This document shows positions 55,578 through 64,000 of a stretch of DNA of 64,000 bases, in pieces (positions within the stretch are counted from its first letter, which is position 1; the number at the start of each line of letters is the position of its first letter). The notes under the pieces were generated by a model. It was given only the letters and a program-made list of their open reading frames with translations, had not been told where the DNA came from and searched no databases. The translations under genes were made by a program, and so were the position numbers. The stretch comes from Pseudofrankia coriaricola (lineage in GTDB: Bacteria > Actinomycetota > Actinomycetes > Frankiales > Frankiaceae), in contig NZ_MBLO01000221.1 of the NCBI RefSeq assembly GCF_001854805.1, positions 16,424 through 80,423 of the forward strand, in the 5' to 3' direction.

Positions 55578-55691
55578 TCAGGCTGCATGTTCGTATTCGT
55601 GCAGGATGCCGCCGAGGCGGTCACGTCGGCGGATGTCGAGATGAGTGAGCCGGTCCGGGTCGTTGATCGGTTCGGGTAGCTGCACGGCCAG
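55578..55691 (-). pseudogene. Possible transposase/integrase C-terminal fragment
   Basis: In the minus strand these bases encode LAVQLPEPINDPDRLTHLDI followed by RRRDRLGGILHEYEHAA and a stop. The LGG-hydrophobic-HEY-x-x-AA ending resembles C-termini of actinobacterial integrase-core transposases, but the upstream catalytic domain is missing. The family assignment is from memory of similar tails and is weak. Confidence 0.3.
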
Positions 55692-55782
55692 CCGGTCGGA
55701 GCCCACCGAGCGATCGGGCTGCTTGTCGTCGGGCAGGGTTCGTCGGGCAGGGTATCGACACCGCCGCCGCCCGCCAACGGCT

Positions 55783-56124
55783 CTACGACTGGCCGCTGTC
55801 CGCGTTGTCGGTATCTGTGACGTCGATCGGGACCGGGCCATCTTCAGTGTCGCGCCAGGCGGCGCGGATACCCTTCACTGATTTGATCAGGTCGGTGAGT
55901 TGGCCGATGAGGAGGTTGGTGGCGCCGACGACGCCTCCGGCGGCGGTGAGGGTGAGTGTGATCGACTGGAGCACGTCGACTGTCGAGCGCTCGACGTCGT
56001 CGATCTCGACGCTGGCTGCGCCGGCGCCGGGTAGCTCGGCGGCGGCCGCGCGAAGCTGGTCGGCGATGAGGTCGGCGTCGCCTTCAGCCTGGAGGTAGAT
56101 GGTCAGCGTCTCGGGCTCGCTCAC
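55783..56124 (-). CDS. Small protein with a hydrophobic segment, third gene of the CHAT operon (EACC1-like)
   Basis: A 113-residue protein. An N-terminal alpha/beta part (TLTIYLQAEGDADLIADQLR, ASVEIDDVERSTVDVLQS) is followed by a hydrophobic stretch (ITLTLTAAGGVVGATNLLIG) and a polar tail. This layout resembles small 'effector-associated constant component' proteins described beside CHAT and other conflict effectors in actinobacteria; that match is inference. The GTG at 56124 gives the compact form; a longer frame upstream adds 30 unlikely residues. It lies 46 bases downstream of the CHAT gene on the same strand. Confidence 0.65.
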   Translation of the reverse strand: MSEPETLTIYLQAEGDADLIADQLRAAAAELPGAGAASVEIDDVERSTVDVLQSITLTLTAAGGVVGATNLLIGQLTDLIKSVKGIRAAWRDTEDGPVPIDVTDTDNADSGQS

Positions 56125-56170
56125 GCGCCAAGTGTGGCAGGCAGACGGCCCGGTTGTCGCGGGCCCGAGC

Positions 56171-58582
56171 TCACCAGCCGAGGTAACGGAAGCTGGCCCA
56201 GAAGTACGGGTCACGCCAGGCGGTTACGGCCGTCCCATCGGCGTCCTCACCAGTCTCGGCGAGACGCAGCTGCGCGGTGCGCAGCGCCTCGGCCGGTGTC
56301 CGGCCCTCGCGGCGCCAGGCGCGGTAGAAGTGGGTCATCAGCGCGCCGGTGGCCTGGTCGGGGACCTGCCAGGAGGAGGCGACGACGGCGCCGCAGCCGG
56401 CCGTGAGGAATCCGGCGGCGAGGCTGAGCTCCTCGTTGGGTAGTTCGGGGTCAGGGACCGCGGTTTGGCAGGCGGACAGCACGGCGAGAGTGAGGTGACC
56501 GATGGTCGCGCGTGCGAGGTCTCCCAGGGTCAGCCGCTCCTCGCCAGCGAGCAGAAGTCCGGAGTTCAGCGGGTCATTGGCATCCGCGACGCCATGACAG
56601 GAGGCGTGCAGCCAGCCGGCGGTCTGGGCAGCCCGGACCACGTCGGCGCGTGACCGTTCCCCGGCCCGAAGAAGGACGGCCCGAGGGAACCACTGCGCGA
56701 CCAAGGCCATCTCGCGCTCGGCCGCGGCGATCGCGGCGCCGCTGGGTGGCGGCACGCCGAGGAACACCTGGTCGTGGGGGTCAGCGTCCTGGAGGGTGCG
56801 GCGAGAGTGCGCCAGCGACCGCGCCGAGGGAACGTAGCGGATGTCGGACTCGTGCACCGCCGCGGGAGCGGACCCATCCGCGCGCTGGGCCGCGTGGATG
56901 GGGAGGTTGGCGAGATAGCCGTGGGCGACGACGTGGCACGTTCGGCGCTCAATATGGGGCCGCAGGGGCACGTAGACGGCGTCCCACAGCCAGTTGCTGA
57001 CAGCGGTCACCGCATGCCGACGGGCTCCCGCCGGGAGCGTGGCGGTGCGGATGACTTTGTGGAAACGCCGCACGGACGCCGGGATCTCGTCGGTCCGGCA
57101 GAGCGGCAGGTGCTGATGGAACCACCCGCTGTCCGGGTCGTGCCCGACCATCCAGCCGCCGGTGGGCCCGGGCAGGAGGTAGATGAGCGGCTCGCCGCCG
57201 GCTGACTCGGCGACCTCGTCGGGTTCGAGCCAGCCGCGGAAGCGCTCGAACCCCGCCACTCGGCGCAGCTGGTCGGTCAGCTGCGCCAGCCGGGTGGCGG
57301 CGATGTCGCGGCCGCGCACGCCGATACGCTCGGACCTGGTTGCGTTCAACGCTTCTCGCAGCTCCGAGGCGAGGCCCCCCATTCCGGCGGCGATGACCTC
57401 GCGAAGCTCGGTGTACTCGTCGGCGAACCGCTCGCGGAGGATCAACGCCCGCCCGCGTTCGAGTCGGTAGCCCGTGGCTCCCGGTGTGTCATCGGCGAAC
57501 AGCCGATCTGTGACCAGCGGTGCGAGGGCGGCAATCTCGCGCAGCCAGGTACGACGTTCCGCCGGACCCGACTCGGCCTCGGCCGTCTGGAGGGCGGTGT
57601 CGTAGACGTACCGTGCCTGGACGACACCTTCCGGCCGACCGGCGTTCCCGCACCAGGCGGCGTACTCCCTCGCCAGCAGCCAGCCGTGCCAGTTCCGCCC
57701 GCCTAGCAGGATGAGCGCGTCGTGCCACTCTTCGACGTCCTCGATGCCGACGGGAATCTTGGTGCCGAGCGCGATGCGCGCGGCTCGCGCCATCGCGCAG
57801 CCAGCCGGTACCGATGATCGCTGCTTCTCCAATGCCTGCGTTGCCCAGTTGAAGGCGATGTTCAGGTCGGTCTGCAGGCCGGTGAGCGCGTAGATGTCCA
57901 GTTGGCAGCGCGCCAGGTCGGCACCCCAGGCGGCCTCTAGCCATGGCAGGACGGGGGTTTGCGGCAGCGGCGCCTGGAGCACCTGTTGCAGCAGCCGCAC
58001 CGCACCGCGCAAGGTGCCTTCCGGGTCGGCGCAGGCAGCCGCCTGCAGCCGGAGGCACCGGGCCAGCCAGCCGGCGGCGACCGCGTTGTCGGCACCGGCC
58101 GCGTCCAGGGCCTCGGTCGCCGCCGCCAGGTCCCCGTCCGTTTCAAAAGTCTCTGTACGGTAGGCCGCGAGGCGCGCTTGTACGACAGCGCACCGCATGC
58201 CCACAACCGGGTCGTTCTCGCCCTGGAGGGTTTGGAGGTCGGCCGCGGTTCGCAGCGCGGTCGCGGCCTGTCTCAGGTCGGTGACCCGCATCCGGAACTC
58301 GAACAGCTCCAGGTTGGCCTCGGCCATCCACAGATAGGCGCTGATCAGATCGGGACTCGGCGGGGCGAGGCGCTCGCCTCGTAACAATGGCGTGGTGACG
58401 ACTCCGTCGCCGACGTAGAGCAGACGGTCCAGGTGCCCCACCTCATCCGACATGGTCGTCGCGTCCATGAGGATGCTGGCGCCCTCCTCGAACGCGGCGG
58501 TGCGCTCCGGCCACGGGACGTCCTGCTCGTCTGCGACGCCCATGAGCGCCTCCGCGTGCAGTACCAGCCCTTCGACGTTCAC
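56171..58582 (-). CDS. TPR-like/CHAT-domain protease protein
   Basis: An 803-residue protein. Residues about 1-500 are Ala/Leu/Arg-rich helical repeats of TPR type (for example LSACL-free helices such as YLWMAEANLELFEFRMRVTD). The C-terminal CHAT domain (about 560-803) is a caspase-like peptidase: the catalytic His663 is in WLHASCHGVAD and Cys705 in LAVLSACQTAVPD, followed by NEELSLAAGFLTAGCGAVVA and SSWQVPDQATGALMTHFYRA. CHAT proteases act in death, defence and regulated-proteolysis systems. The GTG start overlaps the stop of the upstream gene (GTGA). Both catalytic residues are intact. Confidence 0.93.
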   Translation of the reverse strand: MNVEGLVLHAEALMGVADEQDVPWPERTAAFEEGASILMDATTMSDEVGHLDRLLYVGDGVVTTPLLRGERLAPPSPDLISAYLWMAEANLELFEFRMRVTDLRQAATALRTAADLQTLQGENDPVVGMRCAVVQARLAAYRTETFETDGDLAAATEALDAAGADNAVAAGWLARCLRLQAAACADPEGTLRGAVRLLQQVLQAPLPQTPVLPWLEAAWGADLARCQLDIYALTGLQTDLNIAFNWATQALEKQRSSVPAGCAMARAARIALGTKIPVGIEDVEEWHDALILLGGRNWHGWLLAREYAAWCGNAGRPEGVVQARYVYDTALQTAEAESGPAERRTWLREIAALAPLVTDRLFADDTPGATGYRLERGRALILRERFADEYTELREVIAAGMGGLASELREALNATRSERIGVRGRDIAATRLAQLTDQLRRVAGFERFRGWLEPDEVAESAGGEPLIYLLPGPTGGWMVGHDPDSGWFHQHLPLCRTDEIPASVRRFHKVIRTATLPAGARRHAVTAVSNWLWDAVYVPLRPHIERRTCHVVAHGYLANLPIHAAQRADGSAPAAVHESDIRYVPSARSLAHSRRTLQDADPHDQVFLGVPPPSGAAIAAAEREMALVAQWFPRAVLLRAGERSRADVVRAAQTAGWLHASCHGVADANDPLNSGLLLAGEERLTLGDLARATIGHLTLAVLSACQTAVPDPELPNEELSLAAGFLTAGCGAVVASSWQVPDQATGALMTHFYRAWRREGRTPAEALRTAQLRLAETGEDADGTAVTAWRDPYFWASFRYLGW

Positions 58583-59349
58583 AGGACGTACCCCTCGACG
58601 AATACGTCCTGGCGCCCTGCGAGGACCTCCTCGGCGAGGCCCGGATCCCGATCGGCCTCGGCTGCCACCTGCGCCATGGCGAGACTCCGGCGCAGGTGGA
58701 TGACCTCGAGCGCATCCCGCTCACGTGCCGCGATCAGGTGCGCGGCCCGAAACCGTAGCCGAACCCGCTCGAGCCGTGACCGCGATAGCGGCAGCGTCCC
58801 GTCCCGCAGCATCTGCCGCTGCCCTTCGACGTCGTGCTCATCGAGGAACTGCCTCGCCCACCAGACGTCGCGCTCGGCGTCGTCCCACGCGATGCCGGCC
58901 GGTGCGACAACCTGGGACGAATGTGGACCGCCGGCCTGTTCCAGCGCGATGCTCACGCTCAGCCAGTGATCCCACGCGAGCACATCGCCGATGTCGATCG
59001 CCCCGTCGATCCGTCGGCGCAGCTCTGCCTGAAGGTCCTCGTCCGTCACCACGCGCACTGCGTCGGCCAGCTCCGTGGGGCCGAGCGACTCGATGCGGTC
59101 GAGAACGTCACGTATCAGCGCCCGCTCGGCTCCGTATTCCCGGCACCGCCGCAGCGCGCTTCGCCCTCGCTCCAGTCTCTCGGCGCGACGCCCGTCGCCC
59201 TGCCGGCGGGCCACGGTCAGCAGGGCATCAATCGCCTCGTCGACGCCGCTGTCAAACAGCCACGGGTTGGCGACCACGAGGTCGTGCGCCTCGCGCGGAG
59301 ATGAGTCCGCGAGCCGTACGACCACCACGGCGATGTCCCGCTCAACCAT
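58579..59349 (-). CDS. Helical protein of unknown function, first gene of the CHAT operon
   Basis: A 256-residue, mostly alpha-helical protein (ADSSPREAHDLVVANPWLFD, VDEAIDALLTVARRQGDGRR, LIRDVLDRIESLGPTELADA, RVRLRFRAAHLIAARERDAL). The spacing of helices suggests TPR-like or similar repeats, and the N-terminal IAVVVVRLADSSPREAHDLV may be a short conserved module. I do not recognise a named family. The ATG at 59349 has no ribosome site, consistent with a leaderless message. It overlaps the CHAT gene by four bases, so the two proteins are made together and may form a sensor or adaptor with the protease. Confidence 0.75.
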   Translation of the reverse strand: MVERDIAVVVVRLADSSPREAHDLVVANPWLFDSGVDEAIDALLTVARRQGDGRRAERLERGRSALRRCREYGAERALIRDVLDRIESLGPTELADAVRVVTDEDLQAELRRRIDGAIDIGDVLAWDHWLSVSIALEQAGGPHSSQVVAPAGIAWDDAERDVWWARQFLDEHDVEGQRQMLRDGTLPLSRSRLERVRLRFRAAHLIAARERDALEVIHLRRSLAMAQVAAEADRDPGLAEEVLAGRQDVFVEGYVL

Positions 59350-59977
59350 GACCCGATTCTCGCACCATCGGTCGCCGCGCATCGTCTGTCGACATGATCG
59401 CGATCGTGGTCGCAGCCCTGGAAGCAGGGACCGGTAGGACACCTCGAGACACCAATCGATCATGCTGATGGGTAGCCCAGACCGCTGCGCCGGCCGGCTG
59501 CGGCAGTCCCATCAACCTCACACCGAAGATCAAACCAGCGCGTTAATAATCTGCGAGCCCCCGGGTGGGCGTGATCTTGCGTTCGAGGTGGGGTCGCTGG
59601 GGTGGCTGTTGTGGCGGTCGGTGGCTGGCTGGTAGGGGCTGGGTCTGCTGTTGGCGACAGCGGCGGAGATCAGCACCACTGCGTCACGGATAGCATCCGC
59701 TGTGTTCTCGGGCTGGGCGGGGGAGTGGAATGGGCGTTCGTCACCGGCCTGCCTCCGTCTGATCTGGGAGAACGGGCTCACTGGTGAGAGTGGCCGGCGG
59801 TGGGGTAATGGTTCGAGTTCTGAACCCGCGCTGGCGTCGCCGCTCCTGAGCCTTGCGGCGGGGCGGGGTCGGGGACGAAATTCAGTGGCGCCGTGCCTCG
59901 AGCTGTGGACAGAGTGTGGCCACGCGGGAGCGTGTTTGGGGGAACGCCTGGCTATCTGTCCGGTGCCGGACCGGGCC
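59350..59977. other. Non-coding stretch between the CHAT operon and the Toprim gene
   Basis: No supported gene is seen in these 628 bases; open frames are shadows or too short. It should hold the CHAT operon promoter near 59350-59450 and the 3' end of the upstream operon. I see no clear hairpin or box. Confidence 0.4.
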
Positions 59978-61036
59978 TCAGCGCCGCGGGCGGCCGAGGC
60001 CTGTCGCCCAGGCGGCGAGACTTTCGGCTGGTACGGATTCCTGGGCGACGCGTCCCGATGTGTCCCGGACCGTGCTGAGGCGGGCCCAGAGCGCGGGCCC
60101 CAGCCAGTCTCGCCCCAGGTCGGGGGGCCACGGAACTCCACCGGAGTTCTGCACCGGGCGGTCCGCCATAGCTGCCCACAGGCTCTCGGCCGGGCGGACG
60201 AGTATTTCGTGGGCAGCGCCCGCGGCGGCCGCGTCGGCGGCCGTGGTGACGCCCGCGGGGTCGAGGTCGCCCCAGTACCAGACGGTCCCCTGCACCGGGC
60301 CGCGGCCGGCGACGTCGACCGTGAGCGCGGCGACCTGCGAGGGGAATGTTTTCCCGGATCCCCAGGCCACCGCGCCGACGGGGTGTCTGTCGGCGGCGGA
60401 GAGGACGTCGACCGCGGTCCAGTAGGTGTCGCTGTTCTCGACGACCAGCAGGTCCGTGCCTGGTCCGACCGCGGCGGCAGGCAGCGGCGCCGGTACACGT
60501 CGGCAGCGCAGGAGGCCGAGGCTGAGTCGTCCTGGTCCGAACAGTTCTGTCCGGGCGAGGGCTTCGAGCCGTTTCTCGTCGCCGAACAGCTCGACCGACC
60601 GGTAGCGCAGGAGCACTTGTTGCGGCGGCTCGCCCGAGGCCTCGGCGCGGACGAGCCAGTCGTTGACAGCAGTGAGGTCACGGAACTGGGCGTCGGAGAG
60701 CGCCGGCAGCGAGGCGGCCCAGCCCATCCGGGCGCACCACGGGAAACGGGTCCAGGGCCGCTGGCCGGGGGCTTTCCGCGCGCCCGGAACGGTGATTGAT
60801 TTAGGCAGCGCCGGCCTGGTAGTGGTGTCCCAGGCGTGCAGGGGCAGGGTGACGACGCCGGCCTCTTCCAGCGCTTTCAACGCGACGAACAGTCCCTCAA
60901 CCTGGCCGACGTTCCCGACCAGGCGTGGGGCGGCCATCGCCCAGAGCGGCCACAACGCTTCCAGCGGTACCCGCACCTGGTCGCGTTCGACCAGTGCCGA
61001 GCGCAGCGCGTCGACTTCGGTCTGTCGGACGAGCAT
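59978..61036 (-). CDS. Toprim-domain protein (Wadjet JetD-like)
   Basis: A 352-residue protein. The C-terminal half has a Toprim fold signature: DLLVVENSDTYWTAVDVL with Glu200, and TVWYWGDLDPAGVTTAADAA with Asp257-x-Asp259, matching the E...DxD metal site of JetD and topoisomerase VI A-type nucleases. The N-terminal half is helical and could be a winged-HTH region (LRSALVERDQVRVPLEALWP). The ATG at 61036 lies four bases after the stop of the SMC-like gene, so the two are one operon. In Wadjet systems JetD cuts plasmid DNA after SMC loop extrusion. The same role is inferred here, but the family subtype is uncertain. Confidence 0.75.
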   Translation of the reverse strand: MLVRQTEVDALRSALVERDQVRVPLEALWPLWAMAAPRLVGNVGQVEGLFVALKALEEAGVVTLPLHAWDTTTRPALPKSITVPGARKAPGQRPWTRFPWCARMGWAASLPALSDAQFRDLTAVNDWLVRAEASGEPPQQVLLRYRSVELFGDEKRLEALARTELFGPGRLSLGLLRCRRVPAPLPAAAVGPGTDLLVVENSDTYWTAVDVLSAADRHPVGAVAWGSGKTFPSQVAALTVDVAGRGPVQGTVWYWGDLDPAGVTTAADAAAAGAAHEILVRPAESLWAAMADRPVQNSGGVPWPPDLGRDWLGPALWARLSTVRDTSGRVAQESVPAESLAAWATGLGRPRR

Positions 61037-61040
61037 CGGC

Positions 61041-64000
61041 TCACCCGCCGATCCGGTAGGCGCTCGCGTCGACCCAGTTCCGTTGCGCGTCGACGTCGCG
61101 TCCCGAGGTGAGGGCGGTGGCGATGTCGATGCCGTCGACGACGGTGGCGCGCAGGCGCAGGAACGACAGGTTGCGTCGCAGGTCACCGTCGTTGCGCAGC
61201 TTGACGATCACCGATCCTGGGCCGGTGAACGCGGCGTCGACGCCGGCGTCGTTGAGCCCGGTCGCGCAGACCAGTTGTAGGCCGGTGTGCGCGGCGAGGC
61301 GGTGCTGCATCGCGATCAATGCCTCGGCGGACGCGGCGCCGAACGGGTTGTCGAGGATCAGCGTTCCGGGCGGTCGGGCGCCGCCGGGGCGGTGGGCGGA
61401 GCGGACGCCGGACAAAGCGCAGTAGACCAGCACTGCGAGGGTGAGGACCTGGCCGCCGGAGAACTCGTGGGGGATGCGGTCCGGCGGGCAGTACAGCACT
61501 TTCCCGTCGATGCGCGGCTTGAGGATTTCCACGGTCCACGGGCCGGCCTTGGGACGGTCGATGACGGTGTCACGGACCGCGTCGGCGAGCCATCGGGCGC
61601 GTACCTCGGACGATGAGGCGCGTTTCGGGTTCGTGGCGAGCTCAACGGCCCAGGCATCGACCCGCTGGGAGAGCTTCGCGACCGCGGCGTCGGCCGGCGC
61701 CTCGTCAAAAAGGATCTTCACCGCGGGCCGTAGGGACAGCTCGCCGAGACCGTCGGGGAGTCGCGATGAGCGTGATACCTCCCGCAGGAGGCGCCGCTGG
61801 TCGCGGCACAGCGACACCAGCCCGTCCCGGATCACGGTCCGGTGCGTGTCGAGGGAGTCGAGGTCGCCGCGCGCCGACCGGGTCATGATGTCGATCTTCC
61901 GAGTGAGGGCCGTGGCCTCGGTGACCAGCTCGCCGTCGCGCAGCGAGCGCAGGCGGATGGCGACGGGGGCGTCGAGGTCGCGCCAGCGTGGGTCGGCGAC
62001 CGCGGCGCGGGTGTCTGCGACCGCGTCGCGCAGCGCGTCGCGGGCCTGCCGCTCCGCCTTCTCCGCTGAGTTCAGGGTCGCGATCAGGTCACGCATGCGG
62101 GTGCGGGCGGCGTCCTTCGTCGCGTCGAAGAGCGCGACGGTCGGCGGTTTGTCGGCGGTCCACATCGCCGAGGTGTCGGCCAGGGCGGACACGTCCGCGG
62201 CGACGAGGTCGTGGAGCTCGCGGGCGTCGGTCTCGGCCCGCTCGGCGGCCTCCCGCGCGGCCAGCAGCTCGGCGTTGCGGATCTCCAGGCGTTCCAGGAT
62301 CGCGAAGATATTCGCCGGGTCCGCGGGCCGCCATTCCGGGACGTTGGCCAGGTCGACGTGGTTGGGCCGGTCCGCGGGCCGTGCCGACCGCTCCGTCGCG
62401 GCGGCTGCGCGCTGGTCGCTCTCGGCGCGCAGCTGGTCGGACTCGGCGGTGCTGGCGTCCCGCCGTGCCTGCCGCTGGGCGGCGGTCCGCAACTCGGCGG
62501 ACGAGGCCTCGATCGTCCCGGCGAGGACCTCGGCACGCTCGATGGCCGCGGGGGTGTGCCGAGGCAGACGAGCTTGCAGCTCGCCCAGGTGCCGGCCGGC
62601 GCGCTCGAGGACTCCGGCCTCCACCAGGCCCCGCTCGGCGTCGTGGAGCTCGTCACGCAGGGCGGTCCAGCCGCGCCGGACGACCTCGAGGCTGCCGCCT
62701 GGGTCGGGGGCTGCCACGTCGACGCCGAGCTCGGCCCGTTCCCGCAGCCATGGGTCGCGGCTTGCCCGGGTCCGCGCGGCCAGCTCCGTCGCCGCCTTGG
62801 ACCGGGTGCGCGCCGACCGTTCGGCCTCCTGGGCGTCGTCGGCGTCCCGTAGGGCACGCTGGCGGTCCCGTTCGGCCGCGGGCCGCCGTTCGGCTGCCTG
62901 GTCGGCCTGCGTGCAGACCGTCATGAGCCGCTGTGCGGCCTGCTCGTTCGCGTGGGCCGTGACGCCACGGGCCCGGGCGTCGTCGCGCTGCTGGCGCGCG
63001 TCGGCGGCCTGTGCGAGATGTCCGTCCCGGTCGGCACGCAGTGTCTCCTGCTGGCCCTCGGCGGCGTTGACCTCGTCGGCCGCGGTGCGGGAACGCCGCG
63101 CCAGCTCGTCGCGGTCCGCTCCGGGCCAGCGGGCGACGAACTGCTGGCCAGCCGCCGCAGCACGCCGGTGGTCGCTCGCCGCCGCGCGGGCCATGCCCGC
63201 CGCCGCCGCGGCCGCGGAGCGGACGGTCTCCAGCTCGTCGCGCCGGGTCCGGGCCCAGGCCCGGTCCCAGGTCGCGCGATGGGGGAGGACGACGTGTCGA
63301 CGCGACTCGTCAGGTGTCAGCGCGGCCTCCGCCGCGGCGGACTGTGGCACTGTGACGACGGTGACCGGCGTCCGCGTGACTAGCTCGGAGGTGGCCAGTG
63401 ACGACGCGGCGGCGTCGAACCGGGCCGCGTCGAGGACGACCACGCCGCCGGCGAGCTCTGCGTTGGCCGCGATGAAGGCCGGGCGGGCGTCGGCGTCGAC
63501 GACGTTGTGCTCGATCCACTCCAGGCCGGTGACCGCGCCGACATGCGCGTCGACCAGTGCGGCCAGGACCGCGAGGGCATCTGCCCCGGCGGGCGCGGTG
63601 CCTGTTCCGTCCAGGTGGGTGAGCTCGGCGGACGCCTCGGCGGCCAGCCGTTCCTGTTCGGCGGCGCGCAGGTCGGCACTGCGGGCGGCGGCGTCCGCCG
63701 CGGCCGCTGCCCGCGCCACCTCGTCGGTGCCACGCAGGCCCTCGTCGACGAGTACCCGCAGCGTCTCGTGAGCGGCGAGGCCGGCGACGTCGTCGTCGAA
63801 GTCCCGCAGCGTCCGCTCGGCGTCGGCGGCCTCGGCGCGCAGGCCCCCGAGCCGGCGGTCGAGCGCGTCGAGGGCCGTGACCGCGGCCTGGTGGGCCTTC
63901 TCCGCGTCGTCGGCTGCCTTGTCCCAGGCCGTCGCCTGCTCCTCGGCGGACATGACGGCGTCCGCCCACCGGCGCTGGCACAGCTGCGGGCGCTCCCCGT
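61041..64000 (-). CDS. SMC-like coiled-coil ATPase, partial (JetC/MukB-like; N-terminus outside window)
   Basis: At least 986 residues; the reading frame stays open to the window edge, and the N-terminal Walker A is not in the window, so the apparent ATG at 63953 is internal. Most of the protein is Ala/Arg/Glu-rich coiled coil with a non-coil break near the first quarter. The C-terminal ATPase half has the signature HEFSGGQVLTLAVLVYCAL (about 61449-61470) and a Walker B reading TLILDNPFGAASAEAL (about 61340-61365), followed by LQLVCATGLNDAGVDAAFTG. The Asn after Asp replaces the usual catalytic Glu. It is upstream of and coupled to the Toprim gene. SMC proteins in such pairs sense or extrude DNA; this one is clearly divergent. 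Confidence 0.82.
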   Translation of the reverse strand, partial: GERPQLCQRRWADAVMSAEEQATAWDKAADDAEKAHQAAVTALDALDRRLGGLRAEAADAERTLRDFDDDVAGLAAHETLRVLVDEGLRGTDEVARAAAAADAAARSADLRAAEQERLAAEASAELTHLDGTGTAPAGADALAVLAALVDAHVGAVTGLEWIEHNVVDADARPAFIAANAELAGGVVVLDAARFDAAASSLATSELVTRTPVTVVTVPQSAAAEAALTPDESRRHVVLPHRATWDRAWARTRRDELETVRSAAAAAAGMARAAASDHRRAAAAGQQFVARWPGADRDELARRSRTAADEVNAAEGQQETLRADRDGHLAQAADARQQRDDARARGVTAHANEQAAQRLMTVCTQADQAAERRPAAERDRQRALRDADDAQEAERSARTRSKAATELAARTRASRDPWLRERAELGVDVAAPDPGGSLEVVRRGWTALRDELHDAERGLVEAGVLERAGRHLGELQARLPRHTPAAIERAEVLAGTIEASSAELRTAAQRQARRDASTAESDQLRAESDQRAAAATERSARPADRPNHVDLANVPEWRPADPANIFAILERLEIRNAELLAAREAAERAETDARELHDLVAADVSALADTSAMWTADKPPTVALFDATKDAARTRMRDLIATLNSAEKAERQARDALRDAVADTRAAVADPRWRDLDAPVAIRLRSLRDGELVTEATALTRKIDIMTRSARGDLDSLDTHRTVIRDGLVSLCRDQRRLLREVSRSSRLPDGLGELSLRPAVKILFDEAPADAAVAKLSQRVDAWAVELATNPKRASSSEVRARWLADAVRDTVIDRPKAGPWTVEILKPRIDGKVLYCPPDRIPHEFSGGQVLTLAVLVYCALSGVRSAHRPGGARPPGTLILDNPFGAASAEALIAMQHRLAAHTGLQLVCATGLNDAGVDAAFTGPGSVIVKLRNDGDLRRNLSFLRLRATVVDGIDIATALTSGRDVDAQRNWVDASAYRIGG

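Noticed and set aside
59800..59835. A GGTTCGAGTTCTGAACCC segment as a possible tRNA T-arm
   Set aside because: No acceptor stem, anticodon arm or CCA context could be built around it.
59651..60799. Plus-strand frame opposite the Toprim gene
   Set aside because: The minus-strand frame has the Glu and Asp-x-Asp Toprim motifs and is coupled to the SMC gene; the plus frame has none.
61441..63771. A 776-residue Ser/Arg-rich plus-strand frame opposite the SMC-like gene
   Set aside because: It is antisense to a coiled-coil ATPase with clear signature and Walker B motifs.
63953..63955. ATG as the true start of the SMC-like protein
   Set aside because: The frame stays open upstream to the window edge, and the N-terminal Walker A required in SMC ATPases is missing, so this ATG is internal.

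Overview
The window is about 70% GC DNA with very dense, often overlapping genes and a strong preference for G or C in third codon positions. That pattern, together with the gene families present (mycobactin-type acyl genes, IdeR/DmdR-like iron boxes, many TetR regulators, cytochrome P450, an IS1182-type element, CHAT and SMC/Toprim conflict genes), points to a high-GC actinobacterium, most like Frankia and its relatives. The genus is inference. No rRNA, tRNA or CRISPR array was seen.

Region 1 (1-8.8 kb) is a catabolic and regulatory block: a partial enoyl-CoA hydratase, TetR, a short-chain dehydrogenase, cytochrome P450, aldehyde dehydrogenase, IclR and an acyl-CoA ligase. It looks like oxidative degradation of a lipophilic alcohol or acid through aldehyde, acid and CoA ester.

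Region 2 (8.8-15.6 kb) is accessory DNA: an HTH gene remnant, a decayed copy of a nucleotidyltransferase gene pair, an orphan membrane protein, a complete 1.9-kb IS1182-like element, the intact nucleotidyltransferase pair, a GNAT gene and a repeat-rich gap of about 1 kb.

Region 3 (15.6-23.5 kb) holds an MFS/MerR divergent pair, msrB-msrA, a TetR-carboxylesterase overlap, a branched-chain-amino-acid-type binding lipoprotein and another TetR.

Region 4 (23.6-55.5 kb) is a large siderophore locus. It has two IrtAB-like ABC pairs, two siderophore-interacting proteins, an EmrB/QacA-type exporter, an mbtL-mbtM-mbtN-like acyl-chain operon, an MbtK-like lysine N-acyltransferase, a beta-hydroxyacid-dehydrogenase-like enzyme and two NRPS genes (C-A-T-C-A-T and C-A-T-E). 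Six sites resembling the IdeR/DmdR1 iron box lie in front of its transcription units. A membrane protein and a two-component system (29.1-31.9 kb) sit inside it. The predicted product is an acylated hydroxamate-type peptide siderophore. N-hydroxylase, thioesterase, MbtH and salicylate genes are not in the window.

Region 5 (55.5-64 kb, all minus strand) is a likely conflict or defence island. It has a three-gene CHAT-protease operon, then a Toprim protein directly downstream of a large SMC-like ATPase that runs off the window. The SMC/Toprim pair resembles Wadjet JetC/JetD, but its Walker B reads LDNPFG instead of the usual LDE, so it may be a divergent or undescribed system.
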